Both the position numbers and the translations under genes were made by a program. From Marthasterias glacialis (taxonomy: Eukaryota > Echinodermata > Asteroidea > Forcipulatida > Asteriidae), in contig OU452229.1 of assembly GCA_911728455.2 (NCBI GenBank), positions 23,363,347 to 23,427,346 on the forward strand: a stretch of DNA of 64,000 nucleotides, in the 5' to 3' direction. The notes under the pieces were generated by a model that saw only the letters and a program-made list of their open reading frames with translations, was not told where the DNA came from and did not search any database. Position 1 is the stretch's first letter. Every line of letters starts with the position of its first letter. This document shows positions 39,801 to 54,553 of the stretch, piece after piece.

Positions 39801-42800
39801 AAGGGTTACAGCACCTACTCCTCCTGGGTCACTGTGCAGACTCGCGTTGTGGTCGACACATGTAAGTTTATTACAACATCCCCTCTTAATGGCTTTGGCT
39901 TATAGACCTTTATCATGCTGCAACCATCTTGATCATGTTCCCTGTAGCCAAGAACAGTCATATATGCTAATATTCATTGTACAAAAAGGAACCAGACTAT
40001 TTGCCCTTCCAGTCTCGGTTTGGTTACATTGGTTTGAGTGGGAGAAAAATAAGATGGCCCCACCATGATAAAGGTCTAATGCAGATTCTTTGGCTACAAC
40101 TGTCTCTCTTTCCATAGCCATAGCCAAAATGTTGACGTAGTTAGGGAAATAGAGGAATCTTTTTAAGCAACCTGTGAAGAAATGAAACGTTGTTTTTCCC
40201 CCTCCTGCGCAGGTTCTTGTTGTTAATATATTACACACAGTAATTTATTAAATGGTAAAAGAATTGAGTCATTATCACTTTTTTTATTTTATTGCTGTTA
40301 ATAACTTCCTGTACAGGTTTATGTAGTTGTCGTTACCAGGAGTAATAAATTGCTCTTTGTAATCGAAATACACGGTGCTAGTAATTTTCGGAGTAACGTT
40401 CCAAATTCAAAGTGAGGCAAGGAAGCGGTGAAGCAAAGGAAAATAAAACAAAACTCCTTAATCCTGAAGTACAATTGGGACCATTGTTTGGTTTTTTTCT
40501 TTATCACAGAACCATTAAAATGTTTGAATGGCTGTTTTGTCCCATATTGATTGATCACAACAGATGGTATTGTAATCTGAACACAGCGGTGAAGCCAGGA
40601 TTTTTTCACTAGGGGGACACATCCTCCTACTCTTGGCGATGTAGACATGGTCAAAGTGTTTAAACATGGACTGAGGAAATGGAGTCAGAAGAGGGCGCTA
40701 TCAGATGAGTGCGCAGAGCGCACACATTGCACGGCCCAATTTAAATTGGTGGCCACTTTGAGGTAGATGGTAGCTCGCAAATTTGGTTCACACAATTTGG
40801 ATATTTGCGTGAGGCGCTTTACATGGGTAGAATTTAGAAATCAAACGCAGACTTGAGTCGAGGACGTGAGCTGTAACTGTCAGATCTGTTCTCAACTTTG
40901 AAAGGTTTTGATGTTTTTAACAGAAAAGGTGTTTATGAATTGGAATAAAATTGCGTTGAATCAGTTTCAACAAGTTACATCACAGGGAGGCCTGGTTCTC
41001 AATAATTTTACCTTGACTTTGTCTCAGTAAAATGATCAAGAATCAGGCCTCACTGTGTTTAAACAACTAGTTGAAAACCTCTTCACCACACTTTCATTCC
41101 CTTATTCAGAACCACGGTGATTGATATTGAATGGCCAGAAAGTGAGAGGACATTAAGTAGCTTTCATTTAATAAAATCATTCTCAAATTCCAAACTGACC
41201 TAGTCCCTTTTCAGGTTTTTCCTGTTTTTATAAACAGGCATGTAGATAGAAGAGGTCTGGAATTTCACTCGGCTTTGTCTTCAGGACATTAGGAAGAACA
41301 AATACATGCAAGAAACCTTGTAACAAGATCATCTTGTTACAGTGTGTGCTGTTGCAGACCTGTATTGATGTCACAAATCACTAATTGGTGACTTATTCAG
41401 AAAAAAAATATTACATACTCACTGAAAGATTTAATCGGCCCTGTACCCCTAAAAAGCCAACCTATTATGCAACACAGACAGTCAATTATGGTTGAGTGAT
41501 AACTCATAACGCAAACAATTTAAGTTACTACGTGAAAGACGTTTACATTTACGCTGCATATCTGTATAAGACTATACATTTGTAGCTCGGACATTTTGTT
41601 AGTGCCCGTTTTGTTGACGTTCAAGCATGAAGGGATTTGTATAGATTGCAAGAGCATTGCATGTTTGCACAGAGCAAATAATGATAAAAAAAATTGTTCA
41701 TCCGGTTTTATGTACGTGTACTTTAATGGAAGACAGCGTTCTCCCTTAACCAGTTACCACTGGGATTCTTTTCTTTTTGTCCTGTCCCCCTGGCGGGATT
41801 ATTTTGTCGGAATCATTTTTCTTTTGAGAGTACCGCTGGCACAAAGAAACCCTGACTTGACGAAGCCAAGGGAACAAAGATTCTCTGTATTGCATTGTGC
41901 GTTTTGTTTTCTCGACCGAGAAAATGTCGAATTGCAAAACACCGGCCGTTACCCATGGCATATAGGAGTGGTACTAAACACAGAACCATGGCTTGATTTG
42001 CAGCTTACTCAGACTTACCTCCATTGAGCCGAAATACAATGAATAAACAATTGTGAAAGCCTCTTGATGTCTCGTAATCCTCTTGGAACAAATGAACAAA
42101 GGTCTGGAATCGGGGATTACACAAAAACCACCTCTCAAAATGTTCAAGACCATGGGTTGTCATTGTGTGGGCGAAATAAAGCAATAGACGGCATGTGTGT
42201 GGTCTGTGCACGCTCGACAGTGGAATGTCCGGGCGAGCTTGGTTTGGGGGGTATTCTGAGTTTACACCAGGGCGTCTTTTCACGGCTTCCGCTTCTAGGC
42301 AGGGGGAAACATTTGCAGTGGTCCGCTGTCCAAATGGTGGTTAAAACGCCTAAGGACCAGTACAAACATGTTCCCCAAGTGGCCCCGCTGCAGTGACGAA
42401 GCTGGCGGACTTGTGAAATGACAAGCTAGCTGGTCCTGGTGGCTCGTCGCTGAAAAAGTTAAGGGCAACCCATGAATTTTTCAAATTGAGTGACTAACCC
42501 GAAGAAACTTTTATCAGGTTTGAACATATGTTTCATATTTGAAAACATAATAAAGATTATTGTCATTTTTATGGAGGGCTAAGGGGAGCCTATGACCTCT
42601 GTCACAGACTTCACTTGTTCAGAGAAGATAACTATGTCATAGTAATTTATATGAAGATGTTAAGTTTAACCTTGATGTTGGGTGACAAATGTCCCCAAAT
42701 GTGTAATGCATCTTATTGTATGAAAGATAAGGAACCCTGCTGTTGTTATAAACCTCACCTGTTTAAAAAAATTATCATAAATCATAGGATACAAGTATTA

Positions 42801-45800
42801 CATGTAAGGCCAAATAAAAAAAATAATACTTGTTTAGCGTCCACGCCCACTTCCTTTTTTTGAGCACGCATGTTTTTTTTCTTCTCTCAAGCAGGTATGT
42901 TGCTAAATATGTTTTTTTCTTTTCTTTTTTTTGCTTGGAATGCAACCAGCGATCTTTAATATTATAAACAGGGATGAGATTTTTCTGCATTTCCGAACAT
43001 GACAAAATTACAGTTATGGAATTTTTTACCAGACTTTTTATTTGTTAATTTATTTGTTTTTAAAAATCAGTGTTATTTCCATACATCCAGGCCCCTTGTA
43101 AAGCCTTAACACAGTATTTGTACTGTATTTTGACTACACCAAGGTGCTTGTCCCATCTACTTTTAAGCACAGAATGCTGCCATTGATACGGGTTATGGCG
43201 TGGTTGGTAGCCAGCAAAAACCTCCACCGGTGTTTTTCATCCACTCTAGTCCCTGTGTAAAAGATTAGAAGAAAAAGGGCGTAATTACTACCCAGGAAAT
43301 CATTGGCAGTTTACATCCTTCCACTAATCCCTATGCTGAAAATGGCCAAAGACATCTGACATTTGACAAACTCCCCAAGGAACTGCTCCAGAAACTTCAC
43401 CCATTTAGTTTGCTTTCATGTATGAGAAATGAGAGTTTTTTTCCCCCCCACCAAATCCTGTGGGTGTTCTCCTGTTTACACCCTTCTCAGGGTGGGAGGG
43501 GGGTGTAGACTGCCTCAACTAGTTCATTGTGATAGGTTCAATATGGTCTTAACCAGTGCAGCCCATGCCTGAGGTCAATGATAAAGATATCTGATATTTT
43601 TGAAGGAGCTGAAAGATCTCCTGGCCAAATTTAATGTGGCTGCTTTCCACTGAATTCTGTGCTGTAACGCCCCAACAAAGGACACATTCTGTGAGCAGTA
43701 AGCACAGTGTGGTGAGCAGCGGCATGCAATTAACCTTTTTGAGGTATGGCGGACACTATGGGAGTGCACTGTTTGGTTTGGGTGTATACAGACAAATTTG
43801 CCCAAACCTAATAGTGTCGTAGTGTTGTGTCCACCATATCTCAAAAAGGCTTATATCGATTCTAGGAGAATTTTTGTTTATGTATCTTTTTTTCTACAAA
43901 GATATTTACTGATACTCAATTATTTGTTCAAAGTGGTTGATTCTGAAGCACTCCCCCCTTTTTTTTGAGTAACATTTGTAAATATGTTGTGGTACCTGCT
44001 GCCAAAAGGATTTGAACTGCCTCTAGCTACCGGGCAATCTCGGTGGTCTAGTTGGTAAGACATCTGCTCTAGAATGCATCTGCGGGCCGGGAATTACACG
44101 GAGGCCATGGCCTATGTTGCCCTGGTCTTGGCCCTGGTGCCCTTTCAAAAGATTCCCATAGACTTTAAGATTTTCCAATGGAACTTTGGAAGTGCCCTTT
44201 GCAGAATGAAAAGGGCCTTGCCCTCTCAAAGGTGAAACTCCAGGCCTGGAAGGGCAAAGGTCGTGGGTTTGAATCCCACCCAAGTTATATGCATATGGAT
44301 TTCTTTGACAGATCTCAGGAGTATACAGTGCTTTTAAAACACACATCGGTGTATATGTGTAAAACACAAAAAACCTTCTTTATCCCCGATGCAATTTTAA
44401 CATAATGTTGAGAATATCTAAGATATGTACACACAGAAAGCAAAGTGTGAACTGATCTGAATTTGCACTTTGAATTTATTATTTCCTGATTTAGAGCAAC
44501 AACAATAAGAATCCAACCTGACTATCACTACACTTCAAGGTTGACATCCAGATCACGTCTTCAGAATTATCATTAAGTTGATACCATTTTTATCCCTTAC
44601 TGGCTGACGTAGCCTGCTTGTACTCATGCCATATTTACTCCGTGCTTGCGTGAGTGCCCGAGGTGATACAGAGGGTTCGGCATTGAAGCAAGCTTTGCAA
44701 TTAACATTTAATGGATAAAATTCCAGGAAGCTCTGTGCTTTCTAACTAGGTCAGTGAAGGTCGGAAGAAATTACATTATCCTTTATTTGCTGTTGCTGTA
44801 GAGAAAGTAACCCAGTGAGCAAACCTGGGATATGTTGTTGGCTGACTGGAAGCACAAGATAAAGATCAAGGATCAATGCCAGAGTTCTAAATGATACAGA
44901 ATAAGAAATCGGATTTACTAAATGATATTATTCGTGTTGTGATAGATGAGGTTTGTTGTTATCAGTGGCAAATCACAACAAATTAGGTCAATGAAATCAA
45001 CAATAAATCTCGACTAATAATTGTTGTGACCTACTATTGATTAATGTAATGTGATAGTAAATTTTTTTCAAGAGGAAATTAGAACTAAACAAAATTGTAA
45101 AATCTCATTTTAACATGTCTTCAGATTTGACCTTATGGGCTTTGGGGCATTGCATGGTGAGGTATCAATGTATATTTGGTTTGCGGTAACACCATGTGTA
45201 TATAATCTATAATCTACTTTGCTGTGTAGATTATTCCTGAAATTTGGCCGTTCAATTGTTCTTTCTAAGTTGATTGGTTTTGTATTTTATTTATTTTATT
45301 TTTTATTTTGCTCTTTGACATGACACTGATAGAAATCTAGATGGATCCCACCTCACATTGCTGTTTTATTATTAGGCATGTGCGTGATATGTGAATATTT
45401 ACATTTGTGTTTTTGTTTGCTTGCAGTGCCTAAAGCCCCCCACGCTGAGATACAGAGACTGAATTACAGTGCGATCAGCATCCATCCCAAGCTGGCCCAA
45501 CCTGGAGATGCTAATCTCATCGGCTACAAACTCTTCATCTCCAAGGAAGGAGTCGTAGAAGAGAGGGACCCCATCTTTCTTCCTCTGAACACAAGCGAGT
45601 ACATCGTCTCAGGATTAGGTGAGTTTTTTTGTTTTTTTGTTTTTTTTGTACTACATGTTTTCCTTAGTATACAGAGACGATGTAATTATTTAAACTGCTG
45701 GACAGAAAATAGTGCTTACCAAAATTTGTCTGCTAGAACACATCAGCAGGGAACCAGTCATAGACAATACACATGACATGGTATTTTGGCTGGTAACCTG

Positions 45801-48800
45801 TTTCTGCTAAGCAAGGCTTTTCTGTGGGAAGCAGTTGTTTTGTACTTGACAGCTTCATGAAACTGGGTCATCATCAGCGAGGTGAAACTTGCAAACTAAA
45901 AGCTATAAATTGGTGATTGTAATCTTGAATGCAATCGAACTTAGGAATGCCAGAAACAGAGACACATGATACAAGTTTTGTGTTGACTTTTTTTCATGGC
46001 AGGGATTCCTATTAAAAGTGTTTGCTTTAATTGAGGCCAGATCCGATTTCCCAAATTTACATGGCACACATAAGTTTTGCAGAAGTAGAATCATGTTAGC
46101 AGCCAAAATGCTATTTGATTGCTTGGTTTGGACTTCTGCTGAAGTGTCTTCATAAAACTTATTTCCCATTTCTTTAGTACTGTGAAAATTGAGTCATAGC
46201 TGTAAAACTGCTTTCTTTTATAAGTTGATTTGAGAACTTTGTCAAGGAAAATATCAATTTGTTTCATTCCGATAACAAAGAGAGAATGTCTTGGTGCCCT
46301 TGAAATGTTCCACTAGACATTGCAATTTCTTCCTAGAGGTGCCCTTTAGTAAGAAGAAAATGCCTTGGTGCGCTTTGCCCTTTCAAGAACGAAGCACGCA
46401 GGCCTGTACATGTTCCTGCACAAATCAGTCAGTCTCGCTGCAATCGATACGAAATTCAGCACTTCATAGGGCAGCAAAATGGGAAGTTGTATCTCTCCGT
46501 CTTCATTGTATTAAGAAACCCCTGCATGGATCTCATTTCTAGTTTTTCTGTCAGAGGGTACTTGAAATTGCTTTATTCCTTTCTTTTCTAAGAATCCCCT
46601 TTGGCTGAAGAATATGTGGTTGGCTCTTTGCCAGAGGGAGTGGGGTTGGGGGTGGGGGGGGGTTGTGGTCAGAAGGAAGGTCAGAACTGGGATGAGTAGA
46701 TGACCACATCTGTCACCAAGGGGATACTATCCAATCATTTGCCTGGAAGTTGGTTTGCTATGGAGGCAAGGGGCGAGGCTTGGGAAGGTTTAGGGTTAGT
46801 GACCCACTAACCTATTACAAAGTCAAACTTTCTGCAAGATGACCTGTCATGTTTGTTTACTTTCCTTGTCGCCGTAGTGAATAGATGGCCCGCCCTGTCC
46901 TGGTGCATGTAATTTGGCAGATGGATAAAAACAAGCGCCTGTTTGTAAGGTGCCCAAGGATGTTGAACCATTTTTTTGATTTTAAATATTTATCAACTGC
47001 CTCTAGGTGGAGTGAAGAATCATAACATGAGATTTTACTGAGCGGTTACTGAGGTCAGAATGGCTTGATTTATATCTGTTTTCCCTCAGTGCAGTTGAGT
47101 GTTTTACAAACAATGGTGTGACCGCCTCAGTTTATGTCCACTGTTCACAGGGTGACCAGTATCATCAATAGACCTTGATCATGGTGCGACCATCTTGATT
47201 TTCACCCATTCAAATCAATGTAACCAAACCGAGGCTGGAAGGAAGAATAGTCTGGTTCCTTTTTGTATAATGATTATTAGTATTCATTACTGTCATGTGG
47301 TTGTAAGGACTATGACCAAGATGGTGGCGGCATGATAATGGTCTATATAGAAGCAGAGATGCGGGTTACTGTTGTAAAATCTTCTCTAGAAGGCAAAATG
47401 TAAAAATGTAATTGAGTAGTGATTTTTAAATTGCATTTATTTAGGTAACCTGTTACAAGGCCCAAATAAGGTAACTCAAGATACGGGCTTAGAAAAAGAA
47501 TTAACCTCATTAAAATGGGAAGTGAAGGTGGAATGGGAATGGCATTTTGTTTTGTAGAAGAAAGTATCGGGGAGTTTCCACTAGGGATGGTTGGGTGATG
47601 GGAGGAAAATATGATTATCTAGGAATTGTTTGCATTGATTCTCTCGGGCAGTAAACTCAAGGGAGACAACTTGCTGGATAAGGAAAAGAGGAAATCAGAT
47701 CTTCTGGACATCCATCATATAAAGGGAGATATACATCAATATCTCCAAGAATTATATTTATGCATTAAAAAAATTAATCAAGTCCAAAAATTGATTGAAA
47801 GTGACACTTACTTAGGTCTACACGTAGGCAGATTTGTGTATTCCTATTTGTTAGACTGGGGGGGGGGGGGGGGGCCTGTGTTGTCCGTAGAGGAGTAATA
47901 ATATGTAGGTCATCTGCGGTGTATTTCAAAGGAGGTCCATGACTGTTAATGATTGTAGTAGCTTTTGGACACTTGGCAACCGTGATATATTTTGCGAATC
48001 AAAAACGCAAATTACTGGACACGATTTATAGGAAGTGATGATGACTCTGGCAATTGAAATTCCCTGGAGTTGTGATGAATCATGGCCGGGCATCGTGTCA
48101 GGCTGTTTTGTGTTTGGTTTGTAATGTTTCCCTCCAAATATCAACAATGCTTACAAAAAACATAAATTGAACCGATTTAAAATGGGTGAGTTGGTAGGTT
48201 TTTTTTGAAGATCATGTTTACAATTACACTGGTTTCGTGTTTAAACTAATTGTCCACCTGTCCCACAAAATACATGGTTAAAAATGTTTCTTCGCTAGAT
48301 CTTAACAGTTTTCTGTTGAAATCTATATTAAAAATGTGAGTAAAACATTTGAAAAAAACTATTTGATAGTTGTGGATAGAGGACAGAATTTATAATATTT
48401 CCCCCCAAAGATTTTGTATTTATTTATATTTTTTTCTTGGAATATTTGGTCCCAAGCAAGCTTAGTATCTCGTAGGCTGATAGATTAAAGAGTACGACGT
48501 TGTGTACTGTATGGCTCACAACATGCCCGTGTACATACATGACATATGTTTGATTCGCCAGTTAAAATATGTTGTACATGTATGCACTTGTATTCAAACG
48601 TAGTTTATACACATGCTGTGATGTTTACAGCAATGCTAGCTGAGAATTCTTTCCCCATAGGGAAGTGATGAGTATGACTACATGCAAAGCATGTACAACA
48701 GTCCTTGGACGGAACAGTCTCGTGTTGTACATGTACATGTACATGTACATGTTAAGTCAACGTACAACAACACAGTCCTGACTCTCAGAGGCTGTTTCAG

Positions 48801-51733
48801 TTGGTATTTTATCGGGTTTATAGCAAGGGAGGTGACCCCAATAAGCATGGCTAGGGGGAAGGAAGTCGTACCTTACTACAAGTGGGATGTAATTCTTGTG
48901 GTGTCCTGTGGGAAGATTGTGCGGCCTTGGTGGGTTAATGTAGTAAATGTACATGTGTCTTTGATTCTGGTGAATTTACATGGTAACTACAATTACGACC
49001 AATACTGTAGGGTACTGATTTGAAGGCGTGTGATGTATACTGTCGTTTTTTAATTGCATATCGATGATGACTGCACAACTGGGGTGGAATTCAGCCGTGC
49101 CAGAGTTGATTTGTATCAAAGCTTTAGCATACACCCATTGGCCGGTTTGCATTGTGCGGTGTTGTTGTTTTACCCCCGTTGCCTTTTTGCTTTGCGGAAC
49201 TAAGCGGGCCCTCCCTGTGTATAGAAAGAAACCCAGCAATGAGGTCAGCGTTGCATTCATCAGTGAACCAGTGACCCATATAGCAGTGGGATGTCCCTTG
49301 GCTGTACAGGACTTGGCCGGTAACCGGAGAACCAAAGGCGATGGCTGGTCCCCTGCGGATTGGACAAATTGAATGCAAAATGTGTAGTTTTCAACAGTGG
49401 GGTGGGTCTCTTTACAGGTGTTTGGTCGTTACAAGGATTTGTATGCCTGCGGTGCCCAAGTAGCTGGTACTGTACACAGCTGGTCCCAGGCTAAGTGTAC
49501 TCTGCCAGTTTCAATAACAGGTATTCTTGACAAGAGATTCAAGGTACAGCTGGTTGTGTTGGAACTAAACAAATGTCTTCATTGATTGAGTGTACTGTGG
49601 TTAGATCGTTGGTTTGAAAGGGTGTACATTGGATTGCATTGTTTTTTTCTCATCGTAGCATGGTTATGTTTCTGCTCTGGTTCCCAGAATAGTGCATCTG
49701 AACAAATTTGTGGTTACAGTTTTCTAAACGTCTGCTTTCTAGGTAATTTTAAAATGTAGCAATCAATGATTTTTTACGCCCCCCCCCCCCCCTTCAAAAA
49801 AAAAAAAAAAAAAAAAAAAAATCACAATGGTAGATTTTGAGCCCTGCTGAATTCTTGCTGTTTTTATATGCAAGTACTTGCTGAAAGATGGTTCATATTA
49901 GTTTCAGTAGAATGTCATTGTCATTGATTTTCCAAGAACTGTTGTTTCTTGTAAGAATTTGGCAAACACCAGTTTTGACTCTCATCCAAGTTGCTGGACC
50001 CTTACTGGTCTTGCTGGAGATGTCACAGGTTAACCTTACCCAGCTTGGCTTTGGTTGCTGGTCACACTACAGTACTGGAGCTTGCATGATCCAGTTTGAT
50101 TGACCAGGTCATCAGCTGTGACCGTGAGCGTCGACTCCATCCTCATGATAGCTCAACTTACCTCACACAAAACCCGCAAAGGGGAATTCTGGCGTCGTGC
50201 CAAAAGAGGAGGGGATGTTTATAAATTCAGAGTCATGTTTGATGATCAACGTGACCAGGTGCCCTTTTATATGATGATGACAGGATAAAGATGATGCGTT
50301 CTCTGGGTTGACCTTACAAGAAAGGCTGCTTGAATCGACTGTAAGGAAATGATTACGATTTCCCTCTCTGTTGTGTAGTTGTGCAGTGTTATAATCTTGG
50401 TGACCAAGTTCAAGCAATGAGTGTTCTTATTGTACGAACTCCCTAAAGTAGGTCGTTACTAAGGTAACGTGATCAAGGAAGAACAAGATGAGTCTTGTTA
50501 GCGTACTTACTCCCTCATGTAACTAAAGTGACTCAATGTAGAGTGTTGCAGATAAAAAACTCATTTTCTACACCACTCCTTGTCCTCCTTAAGTGTGTCA
50601 GAGATGTTGTTATCAAAATTGTGACATGTAATCTTATCACACAATTACGTGTACAGTACTCCCACAGTCGACCTTTATACCAAACTCGGTTCCTTCTAAT
50701 TTTGAAAGTTTATTTAATGTTCGTTCTCTTCACATCTAGAATCCCTTTTTCTTTCTTTTGCTAATTAGATTACGACGTCGTCACTAATGGGCAGGTGTAA
50801 ATATTATAACGCTTCAGAAAGCCTTGATTTTAATGATTTGATAAAAATTCAAATTCAGTCATTTTTTTTTTTTTTTTTTATAAAAAACAAATCCTGATGA
50901 ACAAAATCACCTTTCAGTTATCCTTTCCAGGTTTTGAACTTTCATTTTTTTTTTGCTGACAACAAAAGATATAGTTGATTGTGCTTTTTTTTTTTTTTTT
51001 TTTTGTGGAGGAGGAATTGTTAAATTGTTAAACATCTGCTCACATGTAATCCCTTGTGATAAGGATCTTGTCTTGTAGTTTGACTATCTAAATGGATGAT
51101 TATGTTGATAATAAGGAATTGTAAGTCACTGATGTGTGTGTTTTGTGCCCATTAGTAGGGCCAGATATGTATCATGAGAGAGCCTTCGTATTGACTGAAG
51201 TGTTTGACCAGAGTGGCCCAATGACCCTAATGGACTATTGACCATATGGGGCCCTGTCAGGCAGGCAGGCAGGCAAGCAAGCGGTCAAGACAGCAGGGGC
51301 CTCTAGCTAGGTGGTTTTGTCCTAAGAAAGGTCAAGAACTGCTGGGGCCCTCAGTGGGGATTAAATTACTAAGGCGTTGGAATACAAACAGAATTCAATA
51401 TGGCCTGTGAATAATTAGATTGGGTTTACCTTAGCCAAATGCATTTGAATGGGCCTTGATAGAAATTAAAATTGTTTCTCTTTAACCCAAACATTTTCTG
51501 GATGACTATTAAATAAATATGTAGTGTTTAAGATGTTGAAAAAATGGTACTTGTTAATTTGATGACATTTAGAAACTAAAACTTAAAAAATAAACCCAAA
51601 CATTTTGAATCCTTTACCCATCCAAAGTGTTTTAGTGTAGTAGTTTTTGTTCCAAATTGTACTGTTTTTTTATTTAATTCATTGTCTTTATTTGAAATCT
51701 TATACATTGTAGTATGCATTTCTCTCTCTCCTT

Positions 51734-51769
<36 letters not shown>

Positions 51770-54522
51770 GTAAAAATAATAATAATAATAATAATACGCA
51801 GTTCTGTACAGCGCTATACATTCTATAATTATACAGTGCTTTATCACACCCGATGGGCATCTCAAAACGCTCAGTATTTTTCCTGCAAGGCATGCGGAGT
51901 TGCGTTTTGAAGTATGAGACCTGTTCGTTTGCATAGCACCATGTAATGGTTAACAAGATGAAAGAGATAACAATAAAATATTAACTAAGGTACTCCTCAA
52001 GTTTAAGTGTAACGAAGGGGCCATTCAATTTCATTTCTTTTTTCCTTCTCAAAATTGTGGGCGGGTGGGTGGGTCAAAAAGAAAATAACTGGGAATCAAA
52101 ATTCAGTTTCTATTTAAAATAATCCTTGACAGCCTGAAAGATTTCAGTAAAACTAGAACAGAAAACAACCAATTTGAATCTATTACCTGTATATCATGTC
52201 AATGTTTTGTACAAATAGAATTTATAAAAGCATTTGTAAATCAGAACTACAACCTTTCAGCAATTAACAAGATTTTTGTTTTTAATATGGGGGTCATTAA
52301 AAACTAAAAACTATTGTGCAAAGGTTTATGTACTTCGCAGTTTTTTTTTTCTGATTCCACTACAATGTTTGTTGGAAGCCAGGAAAAGCCATTGAAAACT
52401 ACTGATCTTGGAGACCACTAATCTAAAAAATCTGCTTCATTTGAGGCATTTCTTTGTTCTTCAGTGTAAAGGATATATTGTTAAGTCGTTTAAAACGTAA
52501 ACAATCAAACTTTTGGGTGGGTGGGAGGGTCAAAACAATTTCAAAGAAGAAATCAACATTTTTTTAACATTGATTTTTCTGAATGGCCCTTAAGGTGGGA
52601 AATGAAACAAGTTCAGATAAACATGATCTAGTACGGTTTCAATCCCAGTCTTGACTTCATGTCTGACCGTTTCTACCTTTTCCTACAGGCATAAGGTCGA
52701 AATATGGTTTAATGAAGTATTTAAAAACTATCTTTGAAATAAAATCCACAAAAAAATGTCTGGGATCTAGTTTACATTCTCTACAATAACAATGACTGGA
52801 TTGAATTGGATCCATTTCATATGGAAGTTCAATTTCATTGTCAACATTTTTTTCTATTAGTTCAGCTTATCTGTGTTTTTTAGGATCCCTATTGTGTCTT
52901 CTGTTCTTTGGTGGTTTGTGTAAGAGTACTTTACTTTGGTGATGTGGTTCACCCTTTTTTGTTGGTCACAAAAATGCTTGGATAAGTCTGCTTTTCTCGT
53001 CTCCCTTACCCGTTTGTTGTTTAAAAGGTGGTGGTGAGATCCATGGTTTTTCATTGGTTTCTTTTGTGTGTTCGCCAAACATGCTGACTTTGGGTTGCAA
53101 GAAGGACTTCAAAGAGCCTTGAACTGTGGTTTGAACTTCAGGGTAGAGGTCAATGCAGGACAAGTTCTGGATGAAGAGTTCAATAGTTGCTTACAAGGTC
53201 ATCAATATCAGTGTGAATATTGCCATGGATTTATTTGTAAGGGTATGCATTGTGGGATTGGGATGGGGTTGAGGGTAGTCAACTTCAGAGACCAGGAGCA
53301 GGTGCAAAACTATAGCGCCCTCTTGTGACCTAATTGAATAAAATATGGAATTGTGGGAACATGGGTCGTAACCCGATTCTTGATTTAACACAAATGACAT
53401 CCAAAGAGAGTCAAATTAGAATCTTATTGGTGTAGAAACTTTCAGTCAACCAGTGTATTAAGGTTTAAAATGGAATATACGTACCTTAAAATTAAATATG
53501 ACATTACAACTTGATCTGATATCAGACATTTTTGCGTTTTTGTTTTGCTTTTTAATATTGTCAATTTTATGTAATAAAATAAACCAATAACATAAATAAT
53601 TTTTATTTTCTTCAGATGTAAAGAAACATTGCTCTTGAAATCCTTAGGAAATTGTTGTTGCTCTGTTGACAACTTGACTTTGTTTTTCATTTTTATGTCC
53701 GCTGGTTGACAACAATAGTTGTTATTTTCGTCAGATAAGAAATCCTGCTCTTCAAATCCTTAAGTTGTTGTTGATTTTGTTTTTCGCTTGTGTCGTAATC
53801 AACCACGGTTTAATGTTACTCAGTCCAATGTAAGTTAGTCCGACGTGATGGATTCATAAGGCAAGCACCTGGAGCCTTCAAAGTTGCATAATGGATTGTT
53901 TTTTTATTGTATTTCTTGTGTGAAAACGGCAAAAACAGTAATTAAGGAAGGAAACGGCCTTAAATTAGATGCATTATGCCACCTGATGATAGGACTGACC
54001 CTGTATTCAGTGTGTAGAGAGAGGGTAGGTTTGTTGTTAGCCACAATTAATGGCAATCGCAGAATGAATAACACTCTAATAGGATCAACCTTTTTATTGA
54101 CTGTGGCACATTGGGGGAACCTGAAATCATTACATATGGCTGTTTATTTAAACAAGCATTGGGACATTAAATCAGCCACTACCACCACCATCATTTATAA
54201 AAAATAAAAAATAAAGAATAAAAAATAAAAAATAAAAAATAAAAAATAAAAAAAAAAAAAATAAAAAAAAAATTAAAAAAAAATTTAAAATAAAAATAAA
54301 AAGTAAAAAATAAAAAAAATAAATAAAAAAAAAATTTAAAAAAAATAAAAAATAAAAAATAAAAAATAAAAAGTAAAAAGTGAAAAATAAAAAGTGAAAA
54401 ATAAAAAGGAAAAAGGAAAAAGGAAAAAGGGAAAAGGGAAAAGGAAAAAGGGAAAAGGAAAAAGGGAAAAGGGAAAAGGAAAACTAATAAATAATAAATA
54501 ATAAATAATAAATAATAAATAA

Positions 54523-54553
<31 letters not shown>

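Larger units (their letters stand above)
39862..45426 (+). other. 5.6-kb intron between FN3-2 and FN3-3
   Basis: Repeat-rich, with no exon candidate. Contents: MITE 39902-40078, partial CCCTCCT-type fragments (40617-40650, 41095-41155), a 0.55-kb repeat on the minus strand (41777-42325), a GGGATGAGATTT-type repeat (42968-43262) and a SINE carrying a nested insertion (43983-44410). Confidence 0.75.

Noticed and set aside
48682..49372. Open frames of about 100-119 codons on both strands
   Set aside because: No domain, no paired splice sites and no clear codon bias. They may reflect locally higher GC.
51674..51956. Frames encoding poly-Tyr or poly-Leu
   Set aside because: They are direct translations of the (AAT)n microsatellite.
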